Source: Acidobacteriota bacterium
Lineage (GTDB): Bacteria; Acidobacteriota; Terriglobia; Terriglobales; SCQP01
DNA length: 64,000 nt
Assembly: GCA_027315185.1 (NCBI GenBank)
Contig: DAHUYO010000007.1
Location: 1-64,000 of the forward strand
Direction: 5' to 3'
In this document: positions 18,122 through 30,555 of the stretch, piece after piece
How the letters are laid out: every line of letters starts with the position of its first letter
Numbering within the stretch: the stretch's first letter is position 1
Translations under genes and position numbers: made by a program
The notes under the pieces: generated by a model
Seen by the model: the letters and a program-made list of their open reading frames with translations, nothing else
What the model was told of the DNA's origin: nothing
Databases searched by the model: none

Positions 18122-18334
18122 ATGAGCACGTTACCGCTTTCCAGCCAAGAACTGGCCGCGGAGATGAACCAGCAGCGGGAGGCGATCGGCGACACCGTGG
18201 ACCGGCTGCGCCTGCGGCTGCGGCGGGAGTTGAACCTGCCGCGGCAGTTGGCGGAGCATTCCGGCGTGGCGCTGACGGCGGCGGCGGTACTGGGCTTCGT
18301 GGCCGGACGCCTGATGCGGCGAATGCTAGCCTGA
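18122..18334 (+). CDS. small membrane protein, DUF3618-like
   Basis: MSTLPLSSQELAAEMNQQREAIGDTVDRLRLRL... then a TM segment; 6 nt after the upstream stop. Confidence 0.5.
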   Translation: MSTLPLSSQELAAEMNQQREAIGDTVDRLRLRLRRELNLPRQLAEHSGVALTAAAVLGFVAGRLMRRMLA

Positions 18335-18426
18335 GGGTTCCTGCGTCGGCGCCGGCGGGAGCCGCCGCCCAGCGCGGGAGCGCTGCGTGACCGCCCGGAG
18401 GCTGCGCCCGCGGCGCGCCACCCGCG

Positions 18427-18951
18427 ATGCCGCGCTCGCCGCCGAACTTCAGCCGCATGGACCGCTCCGCCGACAATGGCCTTGCCGCGACATTGCGTCC
18501 AGCCCGCCGGGAGGACCGGGAAAAGCTATGGACATTGGATCAAGCCTGCTTTGATGCCCAGCTCGCATACACCCGCGACGAGTTGGAAGCCTACCTAGAC
18601 TCCCCCGGCGCTTTCGCCCTGGTGCTGGAAACGGAAGCGGGAAGCCCGGCCGCATTTGTGCTCGCCAGCGTAGGGCGGCGCGGCCAGGGCCACATTGTCA
18701 CGCTGGACGTGCTCCCGGCGTTTCGCCGCCGCGGTTGGGGGCGGCGCTTGCTGCTGGCCGCCGAGCAGCGGCTGCGCGCCGCCGGCTGCCGCGAGGTGCG
18801 GCTGGAAGCGGCGGTGAACAATGCCGCCGCCCTGGCGCTGTATGGGCGCCTGGGCTATCGCGTGCGGCGCGTGCTGCGCGGCTATTACCACGGCGGGCTG
18901 GACGCCTTGTCGCTGGCCAAGCTGTTTTCCGGCGGCCACGGTGGGCCATAA
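18427..18951 (+). CDS. GNAT-family N-acetyltransferase (RimI-like); start may be ATG 18457
   Basis: LDVLPAFRRRGWGRRLLLAAEQRLRAAGCREVRLEAAVNNAAALALYGRLGYRVR. Confidence 0.85.
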   Translation: MPRSPPNFSRMDRSADNGLAATLRPARREDREKLWTLDQACFDAQLAYTRDELEAYLDSPGAFALVLETEAGSPAAFVLASVGRRGQGHIVTLDVLPAFRRRGWGRRLLLAAEQRLRAAGCREVRLEAAVNNAAALALYGRLGYRVRRVLRGYYHGGLDALSLAKLFSGGHGGP

Positions 18952-18981
18952 TGGAAGTTCCCATCGCAAGGACAATTCGAA

Positions 18982-19545
18982 ATGGCGATTTCCGCGAACC
19001 AGTTGCGTTCCGGCATGGTGATTCTCCATGACAAGGAACTGTTTTCCGTTTTCAGCATCACCCACCGCACGCCGGGCAATCTGCGTGCCTTCGTGCAAGC
19101 CAAACTCCGCAACCTGCGCACCGGGGCGATGATCGAGCACCGCTTCCGCTCCGAGGACCGGGTAGACCGGGCCGTGCTGGATGAGACGGAGATGGAGTAC
19201 TTGTACAGCGATGGCGGCGACCACCACTTCATGAACACGGAAACCTTCGAGCAGATTCACCTCTCCGCCGACACGCTCGGCGACGCGGTGCAATATCTGC
19301 TCCCCAACCTGCGCATCAAGGTGGAGTTTTACGAGGGCAATCCGGTTTCCATCGAGCTGCCGGCGACGGTGGATCTGGAGGTGGTGGAAACCGAACCTGG
19401 ACTGAAAGGCGCGACGGTGTCGAACGTGACGAAACCGGCGACGTTGGAGACCGGACTGGTCGTCCAGGTGCCGTCGTTCATTGACATCGGGGAACGGATT
19501 CGCGTGGATACCACCGAGGGCAATTACCTGGAGCGCGTGAAGTAG
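18982..19545 (+). CDS. efp: translation elongation factor P
   Basis: [52 protein letters not shown]-terminal [16 protein letters not shown]. Confidence 0.96.
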   Translation: MAISANQLRSGMVILHDKELFSVFSITHRTPGNLRAFVQAKLRNLRTGAMIEHRFRSEDRVDRAVLDETEMEYLYSDGGDHHFMNTETFEQIHLSADTLGDAVQYLLPNLRIKVEFYEGNPVSIELPATVDLEVVETEPGLKGATVSNVTKPATLETGLVVQVPSFIDIGERIRVDTTEGNYLERVK

Positions 19546-19739
19546 GCCGGCGGCGGCCTCCCACTCGATCTTGGCGTTCCTGCGCGCCGGCGGCGAACGC
19601 GTGGGGCCGCCGCCACCGGCCGGCCGGACCGTATCCGCGGCGGCAAGTGCCTGACCGGCCGGTTGCTTGCCCCCCGGGCCCAATACGCCCACAATATCGC
19701 TAGGCGCATGGAGGCCGTAGCGCCGGGGGAGGCGATGCG

Positions 19740-21332
19740 ATGCAGAGTTTAGCCAACGCCGCAGGTCTGGACCTGCTTGACGAACTCCAAATCGTATCCA
19801 AACAGCTCCGCCGCGATCAGCCGGCGGCGGTGCTGGCCGAGGAGTCGCTGCGCCGGGGGGAAACGACCTTGGCGGCAAACGGGGCGCTTTGCGCCGAGAC
19901 GGGCCGCTACACGGGACGGTCGCCGCGGGACCGGTTCATCGTGCGCGACAACTCCACGGAAGGGCAGGTGGACTGGGGCAGCATCAACCAGCCGCTGGAT
20001 CCCCATCATTTCGACCAGATTCTGCGCAAGGTGGAGCGGTACGCCCGCGGGCGCGAGCTGTTCGAGCAGCGGCTCTACGCGGGCGCCGATCCGGAGCAGC
20101 AACTGTCCGTGCGCGTGGTTACCGAGCGGGCTTGGCACGCGTTGTTCGCGCACCAACTGTTGCGGCGGCCCAGCGCGGCGCAGCGGGAGCGTTTCGAGCC
20201 GGAGATGACGGTGATGGTTCTGCCCGGCTGCATGGCGGCGGGTCCGGAGGACGGGCTGCGGTCGGAAGCCTTCGTGCTGCTGAACTTCGAGCGCCGCGTG
20301 GTCCTGATCGGCGGCACGGAATATGCCGGCGAGATCAAGAAATCGGTATTTTCCGCATTGAATTTTCTGCTGCCGCCGCGCGGCGTGCTGCCCATGCATT
20401 GCTCGGCCAATATCGGCGCCGCGGGGGATTCGGCGCTGTTTTTCGGCCTGTCGGGCACGGGCAAGACGACGCTGTCGGCGGATCCGGAACGGCGCCTGAT
20501 CGGCGACGACGAGCATGGCTGGGGCCCGCGCGGCATTTACAACTTCGAAGGCGGCTGTTACGCGAAATGCATTCGCCTGTCGGAGGCCAGCGAACCGCAG
20601 ATTTGGCGGGCGATCCGCTTCGGCGCGGTGCTGGAGAACGTAGTGCTGGATGCCGCGACGCGCGAACCCCGCTATGACGACGCCCGGCTGACGGAAAACA
20701 CACGCGCCGCCTATCCGCTGGACTTCATCGAGACGGCGGTGCCGTCGGGCTGCGGTCCGCGTCCGGAGCACGTGGTCTTCCTCACCGCGGACGCCTTCGG
20801 CGTGCTGCCGCCGGTGGCGCGGCTGACGCCGGAGCAAGCCATGTATCACTTTCTGTCCGGCTACACCGCCAAGGTGGCGGGCACCGAAGCCGGAGTCCGG
20901 GAGCCGCAGGCGACCTTCAGCACAGGGTTCGGCGCGCCGTTCCTGCCGCTTTCGCCGCTGGTCTACGCGCGCATGCTGGGCGAACGCCTGGCGGCGCATC
21001 GGGTGCCCTGCTGGTGGATCAACACCGGCTGGACGGGCGGCGGCTACGGCGAGGGAAGGCGGATTCCGCTGGAACAGACCCGCGCCATCGTGCGGGCGGC
21101 GCTGGCGGGAGAGCTGAACGACGTGGCCTGTGCCGTGGATCCGGTGTTCGGCGTGGCGGTGCCGGAGGCGGCGCCGGGCGTCCCCCGCGAGCTCCTTCGG
21201 CCACGGACCACTTGGCGCGACCCGGCCGCTTATGACGCCAAGGCGCGCGAACTGGCGGGGCGTTTCGCGGCCAACTTCGAGCAATTCGGCGCCGTGGCGG
21301 AAAGCATCCGCGCGGCGGGACCGGCGCGATAA
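19740..21332 (+). CDS. pckA: phosphoenolpyruvate carboxykinase (ATP)
   Basis: YTGRSPRDRFIVRD, YAGEIKKSVFSALNFLLP, FFGLSGTGKTTLSADPERRLIGDDEHGW, STGFGAPF. Confidence 0.97.
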   Translation: MQSLANAAGLDLLDELQIVSKQLRRDQPAAVLAEESLRRGETTLAANGALCAETGRYTGRSPRDRFIVRDNSTEGQVDWGSINQPLDPHHFDQILRKVERYARGRELFEQRLYAGADPEQQLSVRVVTERAWHALFAHQLLRRPSAAQRERFEPEMTVMVLPGCMAAGPEDGLRSEAFVLLNFERRVVLIGGTEYAGEIKKSVFSALNFLLPPRGVLPMHCSANIGAAGDSALFFGLSGTGKTTLSADPERRLIGDDEHGWGPRGIYNFEGGCYAKCIRLSEASEPQIWRAIRFGAVLENVVLDAATREPRYDDARLTENTRAAYPLDFIETAVPSGCGPRPEHVVFLTADAFGVLPPVARLTPEQAMYHFLSGYTAKVAGTEAGVREPQATFSTGFGAPFLPLSPLVYARMLGERLAAHRVPCWWINTGWTGGGYGEGRRIPLEQTRAIVRAALAGELNDVACAVDPVFGVAVPEAAPGVPRELLRPRTTWRDPAAYDAKARELAGRFAANFEQFGAVAESIRAAGPAR

Positions 21333-21392
21333 ACCGCTCCGGCCCGTTCGCCGCGCCCGTGCGGCGCGGGCGCGGCGCTGCGCGCGCCGCGG

Positions 21393-22283
21393 CTACCAGC
21401 CGCCTTGCGCGCCCCCTCCCTGGCCGCCCAGCACGCCGCCGAGTATCCCTCCCAGCGCGCCCATGCCCATCGCGGCGCCGCCGCCGCCGCTAGTCCCGGC
21501 TTGCGCGGCGATACGGCTGACCAGGCGATCAAAGGACAGGGTTTGCAGGATGACGTCGCCTGGGCCGGTGAGCACGATGAAGAACAATCCCTCGCCGCCG
21601 AACAGCACGTTTTTGAAGCCTTTGACGAACTCGATGTCGTAGCTCATCCCGGCGTCGAACGCCACCACCGTGCCGGTGTCAATCCGGATCTGTTCGCCCG
21701 GCGCCAGGGTCTTGCGGATGAAATGCCCGCCGGCGTGCACCAGCGCCGCGCCGTTGCCGGTCAGCTTTTGCAGAATGAATCCCTCGCCGGCGAACATGCC
21801 GTAGCCCAGGCGGCGGGTGAAGGCCACGCTGACCTCCACCCCCGGGCTACAGCAGAGAAACGAATGCCGCTGGCAGAGCCATTCCTTGGTTCCCACCGGC
21901 AGGGGATGAATGGTGCCGGGATAGGGGGCGGCGAAGCACACTTCGCCGCCGCCGCTGGTGCTGGTGAAGCCGGAAAGAAAGAAGGAGGCGCCGGCCAGGG
22001 CGCGCTTGAAACCGGCGAACATGCCGCCGCCGGTATTGGTCTGCATCTGGACGTCGCCATGCATGTACAGCAGCGATCCGGGTTCAGCCAGCACACCTTG
22101 TCCGGCGGCAAGCGAAAACACCGCCGCCTGCATTTCATAGCCGACCACGCTGTAGGGGACACCGGCCAATTGCCCGGCGGCGCCGGCCGTGGCGGGTGCG
22201 GCGGCGAGCGGCGCGCCGCAGCGCGGGCAAAAGCGGGCTTCATCGGAAAGGGCGGTGGCGTGGCAGGCAGGGCAGGTAGACAT
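21393..22283 (-). CDS. zinc-ribbon plus AIM24/TIGR00266-family protein
   Basis: N-terminal CPACHATALSDEARFCPRCGAPL; YEMQAAVFSLAAGQGVLAEPGSLLYMHGDV; FFIVLTGPGDVILQTLSFDRL. Confidence 0.85.
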   Translation of the reverse strand: MSTCPACHATALSDEARFCPRCGAPLAAAPATAGAAGQLAGVPYSVVGYEMQAAVFSLAAGQGVLAEPGSLLYMHGDVQMQTNTGGGMFAGFKRALAGASFFLSGFTSTSGGGEVCFAAPYPGTIHPLPVGTKEWLCQRHSFLCCSPGVEVSVAFTRRLGYGMFAGEGFILQKLTGNGAALVHAGGHFIRKTLAPGEQIRIDTGTVVAFDAGMSYDIEFVKGFKNVLFGGEGLFFIVLTGPGDVILQTLSFDRLVSRIAAQAGTSGGGGAAMGMGALGGILGGVLGGQGGGAQGGW

Positions 22284-22289
22284 GCCCCC

Positions 22290-22295
22290 ACTGTA
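22290..22295 (-). promoter_or_regulatory. -10-like TACAGT, 6 nt before AIM24-family ATG
   Basis: Reverse strand TACAGT-GGGGGC-ATG. Confidence 0.5.
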
Positions 22296-22403
22296 GCGCG
22301 GTTAGGATTTTCTTAGTCGTTAGGACAGTCTCTCGCTTATAACCGCCGCGCGCGCCAACCAGCTTGATCGCTCTCCGCCGCCAGGCCACCATGGGGTTGA
22401 CCC

Positions 22404-24404
22404 GTGCCCAACCTCAACCAACCCCCAGCGCCCGCCGACCCAGGAGCGGCGGGGGCAAAATCCGTCGCCCGGCTGGAAGCGCTGCTGCGCTCCGCCTGGC
22501 GGGAGCCGCGCCACCTGGATGAGGCGCTGGACTCATTGGCCGCCGCGCACGGATTATCGGCCGCGGGTTTGTATCAAGCCGACGGGTTGGATTTTGTGCG
22601 TCATGCGGCCGGCGGCGCGGAGCACGGCCGGTTGCCGGCGCGAGTCGCCGTTCAGAGTGGCGGATTGTGGGCCGATGCGCTGCGCCACGGCGCGCCGCGC
22701 TTCTTGGCGCCCGGCGCCGAAGACGCCGCCGCGCAAGCGCGGGCTGCCTTCCCCGCCAAAGTCAGCCAGCCGCATGTGCCGGCGGCGGAATGGGTGTTGT
22801 ACGCCGAGTCGCCGCGGGAGCTGGCGTTGGATGCCCGTCATGCGCTGCGCGGTTGGGCGGAGGCGCTGGCGGAAGCCGGGCAGAACCGTATGGCTCTGGC
22901 CGCCGCCCGGGCCGTCGGGCAAAATTGGGCGGGACTGTTTCGCGATTCTCCCGTGTGGTGCCACACCGAGCACTCCGACGGCGCCATTGCCGAAATCAAT
23001 CGCGCCGGGTTGGAGGTGCTGGGCCGGGAGCGGGACGAAGTCATTGGCCACCGGCTGGCGGAGTTTTGCGTGCCGCGCACGCCAGTGCCGCCGGCTGCCG
23101 CCGAAGTCCCGGCGGGCGGCGGCGGGGCGCTGACCCCGGTCGAGGTGCAGATCCTGCCCAACCACGGGACCCCCGTGACCATGCACGTATATCAGCAGCC
23201 GGCTTATGTGGACGGGGTGCTGACCGGGGGACGCAGCGTACTGCTCAACGTCACCTCGGAGCGGGAGATGGAGCGCCAGTTGGTGGAGGCGCAGAAGATG
23301 CAGGCGGTGGGCACGCTAACCGCCGGCATCGCCCATGATTTTAATAATCTTTTGACCACGGTGCTGGGGCAGATCGAGTTGTTGCGCCTGCGCCACGCCC
23401 GCACCCTGCCGGATGACGCGGTGGAGCGGCTGGGCCGGATGGAGAAGGCGGGGCGGCGGGCGGCAGGCCTGGTCAGCCAACTATTGGTCTTTTCCCGGCA
23501 TGATCCGCAGCAAATGGGGCCGGTGGAGATTTGGGCGGCGGTGCTGGCCACGGTCGAACTGTTGCGTCACGGGCTGCCGGAAAATATCGAGATCCGCCGC
23601 GACAGCCAACTGCCGGCGGCGCGGATTTGGGGCAGCCTGGGGCAACTCCAGCAGGCGCTGGTGAACGTCGCGGCCAATTCCTTGGCGGCGATGCCCGAGG
23701 GCGGAGCGCTCAGCCTGGCATTGTCGCTGGCCCCGGCGCCGCCCCGCGCCGGCCGGTCCGCGCCGGATGCGCCGGGATGGGCGGTGCTGAGCATCAGCGA
23801 CACCGGGTTCGGCATGACCGAGGCGGTGCGGCAGCGGGCCTTCGAGCCGTTTTTCACCACCAAGCCTTCCAGCGAGAACAGCGGCCTGGGCCTAGCCATC
23901 GTGTATGGCATCGTGCAGGCGCACCGCGGCCATGTCGAGATTGAAAGCGCTCCCGGCCATGGCACCACCCTGCGCATGTATTTCCCCCTGCTGCCCGCCA
24001 GCCAAGCTAGCGCGCCCCCGCAGGTGGCCGAACCCGGCGGCGGCGAGCGGATTCTGCTGGTCGAGGACGACGCCGCCGTCGCCGACACCACGGCGCAGAT
24101 GCTGGGCAGCGCCGGCTATCGCGTGGTGACCGCCCACCGTCCCACGCAGGCCTTGGAGTTGCTGCGCGCCGCGGCCGAACCCTTCGATTTGATGCTGACC
24201 GACGTCACCATGCCGGAGATGACCGGCTACCAACTCGCCGATCGGGTACAAGCCGAGTTTGGTCCCATCCGCACCGTCTTCGTCACGGGCTATGATTTCC
24301 AGTCCACCCCGGGTTCCAGTTCCCGCTTCTTGCTGCAAAAGCCCATCAATTTGCGGGACCTCGCCGCGGCGGTCCGGCAAGCCTTGGCGGCGGAACTGCC
24401 ATGA
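22404..24404 (+). CDS. PAS-type hybrid sensor histidine kinase with C-terminal receiver
   Basis: GIAHDFNNLLTTVLGQIELL H-box; GFGMTEAVRQRAFEPFFTTKP...GLGLAIVYGIV; receiver LMLTDVTMPEMTGYQLADRV. Confidence 0.92.
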   Translation: MPNLNQPPAPADPGAAGAKSVARLEALLRSAWREPRHLDEALDSLAAAHGLSAAGLYQADGLDFVRHAAGGAEHGRLPARVAVQSGGLWADALRHGAPRFLAPGAEDAAAQARAAFPAKVSQPHVPAAEWVLYAESPRELALDARHALRGWAEALAEAGQNRMALAAARAVGQNWAGLFRDSPVWCHTEHSDGAIAEINRAGLEVLGRERDEVIGHRLAEFCVPRTPVPPAAAEVPAGGGGALTPVEVQILPNHGTPVTMHVYQQPAYVDGVLTGGRSVLLNVTSEREMERQLVEAQKMQAVGTLTAGIAHDFNNLLTTVLGQIELLRLRHARTLPDDAVERLGRMEKAGRRAAGLVSQLLVFSRHDPQQMGPVEIWAAVLATVELLRHGLPENIEIRRDSQLPAARIWGSLGQLQQALVNVAANSLAAMPEGGALSLALSLAPAPPRAGRSAPDAPGWAVLSISDTGFGMTEAVRQRAFEPFFTTKPSSENSGLGLAIVYGIVQAHRGHVEIESAPGHGTTLRMYFPLLPASQASAPPQVAEPGGGERILLVEDDAAVADTTAQMLGSAGYRVVTAHRPTQALELLRAAAEPFDLMLTDVTMPEMTGYQLADRVQAEFGPIRTVFVTGYDFQSTPGSSSRFLLQKPINLRDLAAAVRQALAAELP

Positions 24405-25156
24405 CCGGGGCCGCACTACCCGGCGCGACGGGCGAGCCCATGCGCCTGCTGATCTATGCGCCCCAGCCGCTGCTGGCGCGGTTGCTGGCCGAATCGCTGG
24501 CCGCGCGCGGCTACCATACCCAGGTGGAGACCGACCTTACCGCGCTGGCCGCGGCCGATGAGCGGCTGCCGGCCGGAGCCTTGCTGATCACCAGTTCGGA
24601 CGCGGCCCATGTCTGGCTCTCCGCCCAGCCGCCGGTGCTGCGGCGCAAATGTCTGGTGCTGGGCGACGGCGATTTGGACCGGTTCGCCGACCTGGATTGC
24701 CGCCTGGTTTCGCCCGCCGACAGCTTGGAGCGCATCGAAACCGAACTGCGCCATCTCGCCCCGGCCGAATCCGAGCCGCGGCAGAAGCTTCTGATCGTGG
24801 ATGACGACCCCGACACCCGCGCCACCATCCGGGAATATTTTCAGGCGCTGGGCTACGACTGCCGCAGCGCCGCCAACGGCGCCGAGGCGCTGGCCCGCAT
24901 CCGCGAGGAGACGCCGCAGGTCATTCTCCTCGACCTCAACATGCCGGAACTCGGCGGGCTGGATTTTCTCAAGATGGTCCGCCGCCTGGACAGCAGCTTC
25001 GGCATCGTGGTGGTGACCGCGCTGCACGACCCGCGCGTCGCCGCCCGCGCCGTCGCCGCCGGCGCCTTCGACGTGATCGAAAAGCCGATCAACTTCCAGC
25101 ACCTCGCCTATCTGGTGCGGATCCAAATTTCCTACCGCGAAATGCGCGCCCGCTAG
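24401..25156 (+). CDS. response regulator with degenerate N-terminal receiver-like domain and C-terminal receiver
   Basis: ATGA overlap with the kinase; KLLIVDDDPDTRATIREYF...VILLDLNMPELGGLDFLKMV; no DNA-binding domain. Confidence 0.85.
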   Translation: MTGAALPGATGEPMRLLIYAPQPLLARLLAESLAARGYHTQVETDLTALAAADERLPAGALLITSSDAAHVWLSAQPPVLRRKCLVLGDGDLDRFADLDCRLVSPADSLERIETELRHLAPAESEPRQKLLIVDDDPDTRATIREYFQALGYDCRSAANGAEALARIREETPQVILLDLNMPELGGLDFLKMVRRLDSSFGIVVVTALHDPRVAARAVAAGAFDVIEKPINFQHLAYLVRIQISYREMRAR

Positions 25157-25172
25157 GCCGTGTCGCTGCTCG

Positions 25173-25191
25173 CCGGCGGCGCAGCCGCCGG
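25173..25191. terminator. GC hairpin between convergent genes, possible terminator without U tract
   Basis: ccggcggc-gca-gccgccgg, 8-bp perfect stem, between response regulator (+) and thiolase (-). Confidence 0.4.
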
Positions 25192-25277
25192 AAACGGCCC
25201 GCGGAATCAGGCGCGGCTGTGCCGATCTCCCGGCCAGCGGCGCAGCGCGCGCCGTTAACGGCTCGCCGGCGGAGCAG

Positions 25278-26459
<1,182 letters not shown>

Positions 26460-26520
26460 TTCCGCACCTCTTTTCCCAGTATAGGCGCGGGGGTCTGCGC
26501 CGCCCGCGCGGCGTGAATGC

Positions 26521-26526
26521 TATGGT
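26521..26526 (+). promoter_or_regulatory. -10-like TATGGT, 6 nt before TrmH-family ATG
   Basis: TATGGT-aacggg-ATG. Confidence 0.5.
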
Positions 26527-26532
26527 AACGGG

Positions 26533-27370
26533 ATGGCTGCGGTGGAGTTATTGAAGCGGTTTCGCCACGCCTTCGCCGCGCGTTCGGCGGAGGCGGGCGA
26601 GCGGCTGCTGCCGCTGGAAGGTCCGCGGCTGATCGCCGAGGCGCTGCGCGCCGGCGCGCGCGTCGAGGCGGTGCTGTTCAGTCCCGCCGGCCAGGCCCAA
26701 TTCGCCGCCGCGATCCGGCCCCAGCTGTCCAAACACTGCCGGGTGGAAACCGCCGGAGAACGGGACTTTCGCGCCGCCATGGATGCCGAGCATCCGCCGG
26801 GCGTGGCGGCGCTGGTGCGCTGGCGGGAGCGGACGGCGGAGGACCTGCTGCCTCCCCCGCCGGTTGGCGGCGCGGCGCCGCGGCTGCTGCTGGCCGCCGC
26901 GGGCCTGCAAGATCCCGGCAACTTGGGCACGTTGATCCGCGCCGCTGACGCCTTCGGCGCCGATGGCGTGGCGGTGCTGGCCGGTTCGGTCAATCCGTTC
27001 CATCCCAAGGTGCTGCGCGCGGCCGCGGGGTCGCATTTTCACCTGCCCGTGGCCGCGGAAGTGGATCCCGGCGAATGGATCGCGCTCTGCCGCCGCCATG
27101 GCGTGGTGCTGGCCGCGGCCGCGGCGCATGCCAAGCTATCCGCCCCGGACGCCGATCTGCGCCGCTCCCTGTGCTGGCTGATCGGCCAGGAGGCGCATGG
27201 CCTGCCGCGAGCGTTGCAGCGGGCAGCGGAGTTGACCGTGGCGATTCCCATGGCGCGGCAGGTGGACTCGCTCAACGCGGGCGTCGCCGGGGCCATCTTG
27301 TTGTATGAAGCGCGCCGCCAGCGCGCCGCGGCGCCGCGCCGGGAACTCAGCCCCGAAGGATCCCAGCCGC

Positions 27371-27390
<20 letters not shown>
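26533..27390 (+). CDS. TrmH/SpoU-family RNA 2'-O-methyltransferase
   Basis: LAAAGLQDPGNLGTLIRAADAFGADGVAVL, LIGQEAHGLP, AIPMARQVDSLNAGVAGAILLYEA. Confidence 0.92.
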
Positions 27391-28732
<1,342 letters not shown>

Positions 28733-28810
28733 CCGCCCGCGCCTTTCGCTTTGCCGTGTGCCGGGGCGGGACCGGGCGGCGGCCCGCGGCGGCTCAGCCG
28801 CCCGCCCCGC

Positions 28811-28816
28811 TATAAT
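28811..28816 (+). promoter_or_regulatory. consensus -10 TATAAT, 9 nt before UbiD-family ATG
   Basis: TATAAT-cctgccctg-ATG. Confidence 0.65.
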
Positions 28817-28825
28817 CCTGCCCTG

Positions 28826-30358
28826 ATGGCCTACTCCGACCTGCGGGAGTTCATCGCCGCCCTGGAAGCGGCGGGCGAGCTGCGGCGCATCTCCGCCGCG
28901 GTGGATCCGGTGCTGGAAATCGCCGAGGTCGCCGACCGCGTTAGCAAGCGCGTGGGCCCGGCGCTGCTGTTCGAAAATCCCACCGGCTATTCTCGCCGCC
29001 CCTTGCTCATCAATCAATTCGGTTCACCCCGCCGCATGGCCCTGGCCTTGGGCGTGGATTCTGTGGACGACATCGCCGCCCGCATCCGCAAATTCCTGGA
29101 CCTGAAACCGGCGCCCGGGCTGCTGGACAAGCTGAAAATGCTGCCGCTGCTGGCTGAAGCCGGGTCGTTTTTTCCCCGCACCGTCCGCACCGGCCCCTGC
29201 CAGGAGGTGGTGAAGCGGGGCAACTTTTCCGTTTTGGATTTCCCCATTCTCCAGTGCTGGCCGGAGGACGGCGGCCGCTACATTACCTTGCCCTGCGTTT
29301 TCACCCGCGATCCCCGCACCGGCCGGCGCAATGCCGGCATGTACCGCCTCCAGGTCTTCGACGGCCAAACCCTCGGCATGCACTGGCAGATCCACAAGCA
29401 TGGCGCCGAACACATGCGCGAACACATCCGCGCCGCCTCCGGCGCGGAGGCCGAGGATTTCCTGGGCCGCGCCCATGCGCTGCCCACGGTCGCCCGCCCC
29501 GATGCCGCCGCCCCGCCCCTCGGCCGCATCGAGGTGGCGGTGGCCATCGGCGCCGATCCCGCCACCACCTTCAGCGCCATCTGCCCCGCGCCGCCCGGTG
29601 TGGATGAAATGGTGCTGGCCGGCTTTCTGCGGCAAAAGGCCGTGGACATGGTGCGCTGCCAAACCGTGGATCTGGAAGTCCCGGCGAGCGCGGAGATCGT
29701 GTTGGAAGGCTACGTGGATTTGGCCGAGCGCCGCCGCGAAGGCCCCTTCGGCGATCACACCGGCTTTTATTCGCTCGCTGACGATTATCCGGTCCTGCAC
29801 CTGACTTGCCTCACTCACCGCCGCGATCCCATCTACGCCACCACCATCGTCGGCGCGCCCCCCATGGAGGACGGCTACATGGGCCAGGCGGTAGGGCGAA
29901 TCTTTTTGCCCCTGATGCAAATGCAGTTCCCCGAAATCGTGGACGTGCATTGGCCGTTGGAAGGCGTTTTCCACAACCTCCTGCTGGTCTCCATCCGCAA
30001 GTCCTACCCCGGCCATGCGCGCAAAATCATGAACGGTATTTGGAGCCTGGGCCAGGCCATGTTCACCAAATGCGTCGTCGTGGTGGATGAAACCGTGGAT
30101 GTGCGGGATCCGGCGCAAGTGGCGTTGCATGCCTTCAACAACGTGGATCCCGAGCGTGACATCCAGTTCACCCTGGGTCCCGTGGACGCGCTCGATCATG
30201 CCTCCCGCTTGCCCAACTTCGGTTCCAAGATGGGCGTGGATGCCACCCGAAAATGGCCCAGCGAAGGCTTCCAGCGGCCCTGGCCAAAGTTCATTCGCAT
30301 GGACTCGCAAACCCGCCGGCGCGTGGATGCGCTTTGGTCCAGCCTGGGGCTGGACTGA
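28826..30358 (+). CDS. UbiD-family decarboxylase
   Basis: YSDLREFIAALEAAGELRRI, FENPTGYSRRPLLINQFGSPRRMALAL, GPFGDHTGFYSL, PMEDGYMGQAVGRIFLPL. Confidence 0.92.
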   Translation: MAYSDLREFIAALEAAGELRRISAAVDPVLEIAEVADRVSKRVGPALLFENPTGYSRRPLLINQFGSPRRMALALGVDSVDDIAARIRKFLDLKPAPGLLDKLKMLPLLAEAGSFFPRTVRTGPCQEVVKRGNFSVLDFPILQCWPEDGGRYITLPCVFTRDPRTGRRNAGMYRLQVFDGQTLGMHWQIHKHGAEHMREHIRAASGAEAEDFLGRAHALPTVARPDAAAPPLGRIEVAVAIGADPATTFSAICPAPPGVDEMVLAGFLRQKAVDMVRCQTVDLEVPASAEIVLEGYVDLAERRREGPFGDHTGFYSLADDYPVLHLTCLTHRRDPIYATTIVGAPPMEDGYMGQAVGRIFLPLMQMQFPEIVDVHWPLEGVFHNLLLVSIRKSYPGHARKIMNGIWSLGQAMFTKCVVVVDETVDVRDPAQVALHAFNNVDPERDIQFTLGPVDALDHASRLPNFGSKMGVDATRKWPSEGFQRPWPKFIRMDSQTRRRVDALWSSLGLD

Positions 30359-30555
30359 AGTTCGCTGGGAGGCGGCCGGGCTGGCGCCGGACCGGCGCGG
30401 GAAGCCAATTTCGGCCGCCGGCGACTCTACCTTAACGGCAACGGCGGAAACGTGGAGATGCCCGGGATCCGGGCGCGCCTGCGTTGCCGGCCGCCGCAGC
30501 TGGGCCATTCAGATCCGAACGGCTGCGCCGCCGGCGCCGAGAGAAGGGCTGGCCG

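Noticed and set aside
19600-19690. GC-rich inverted ccggccgg repeats between efp and pckA as a riboswitch
   Set aside because: Only short palindromes, no recognisable aptamer core; at most part of a terminator
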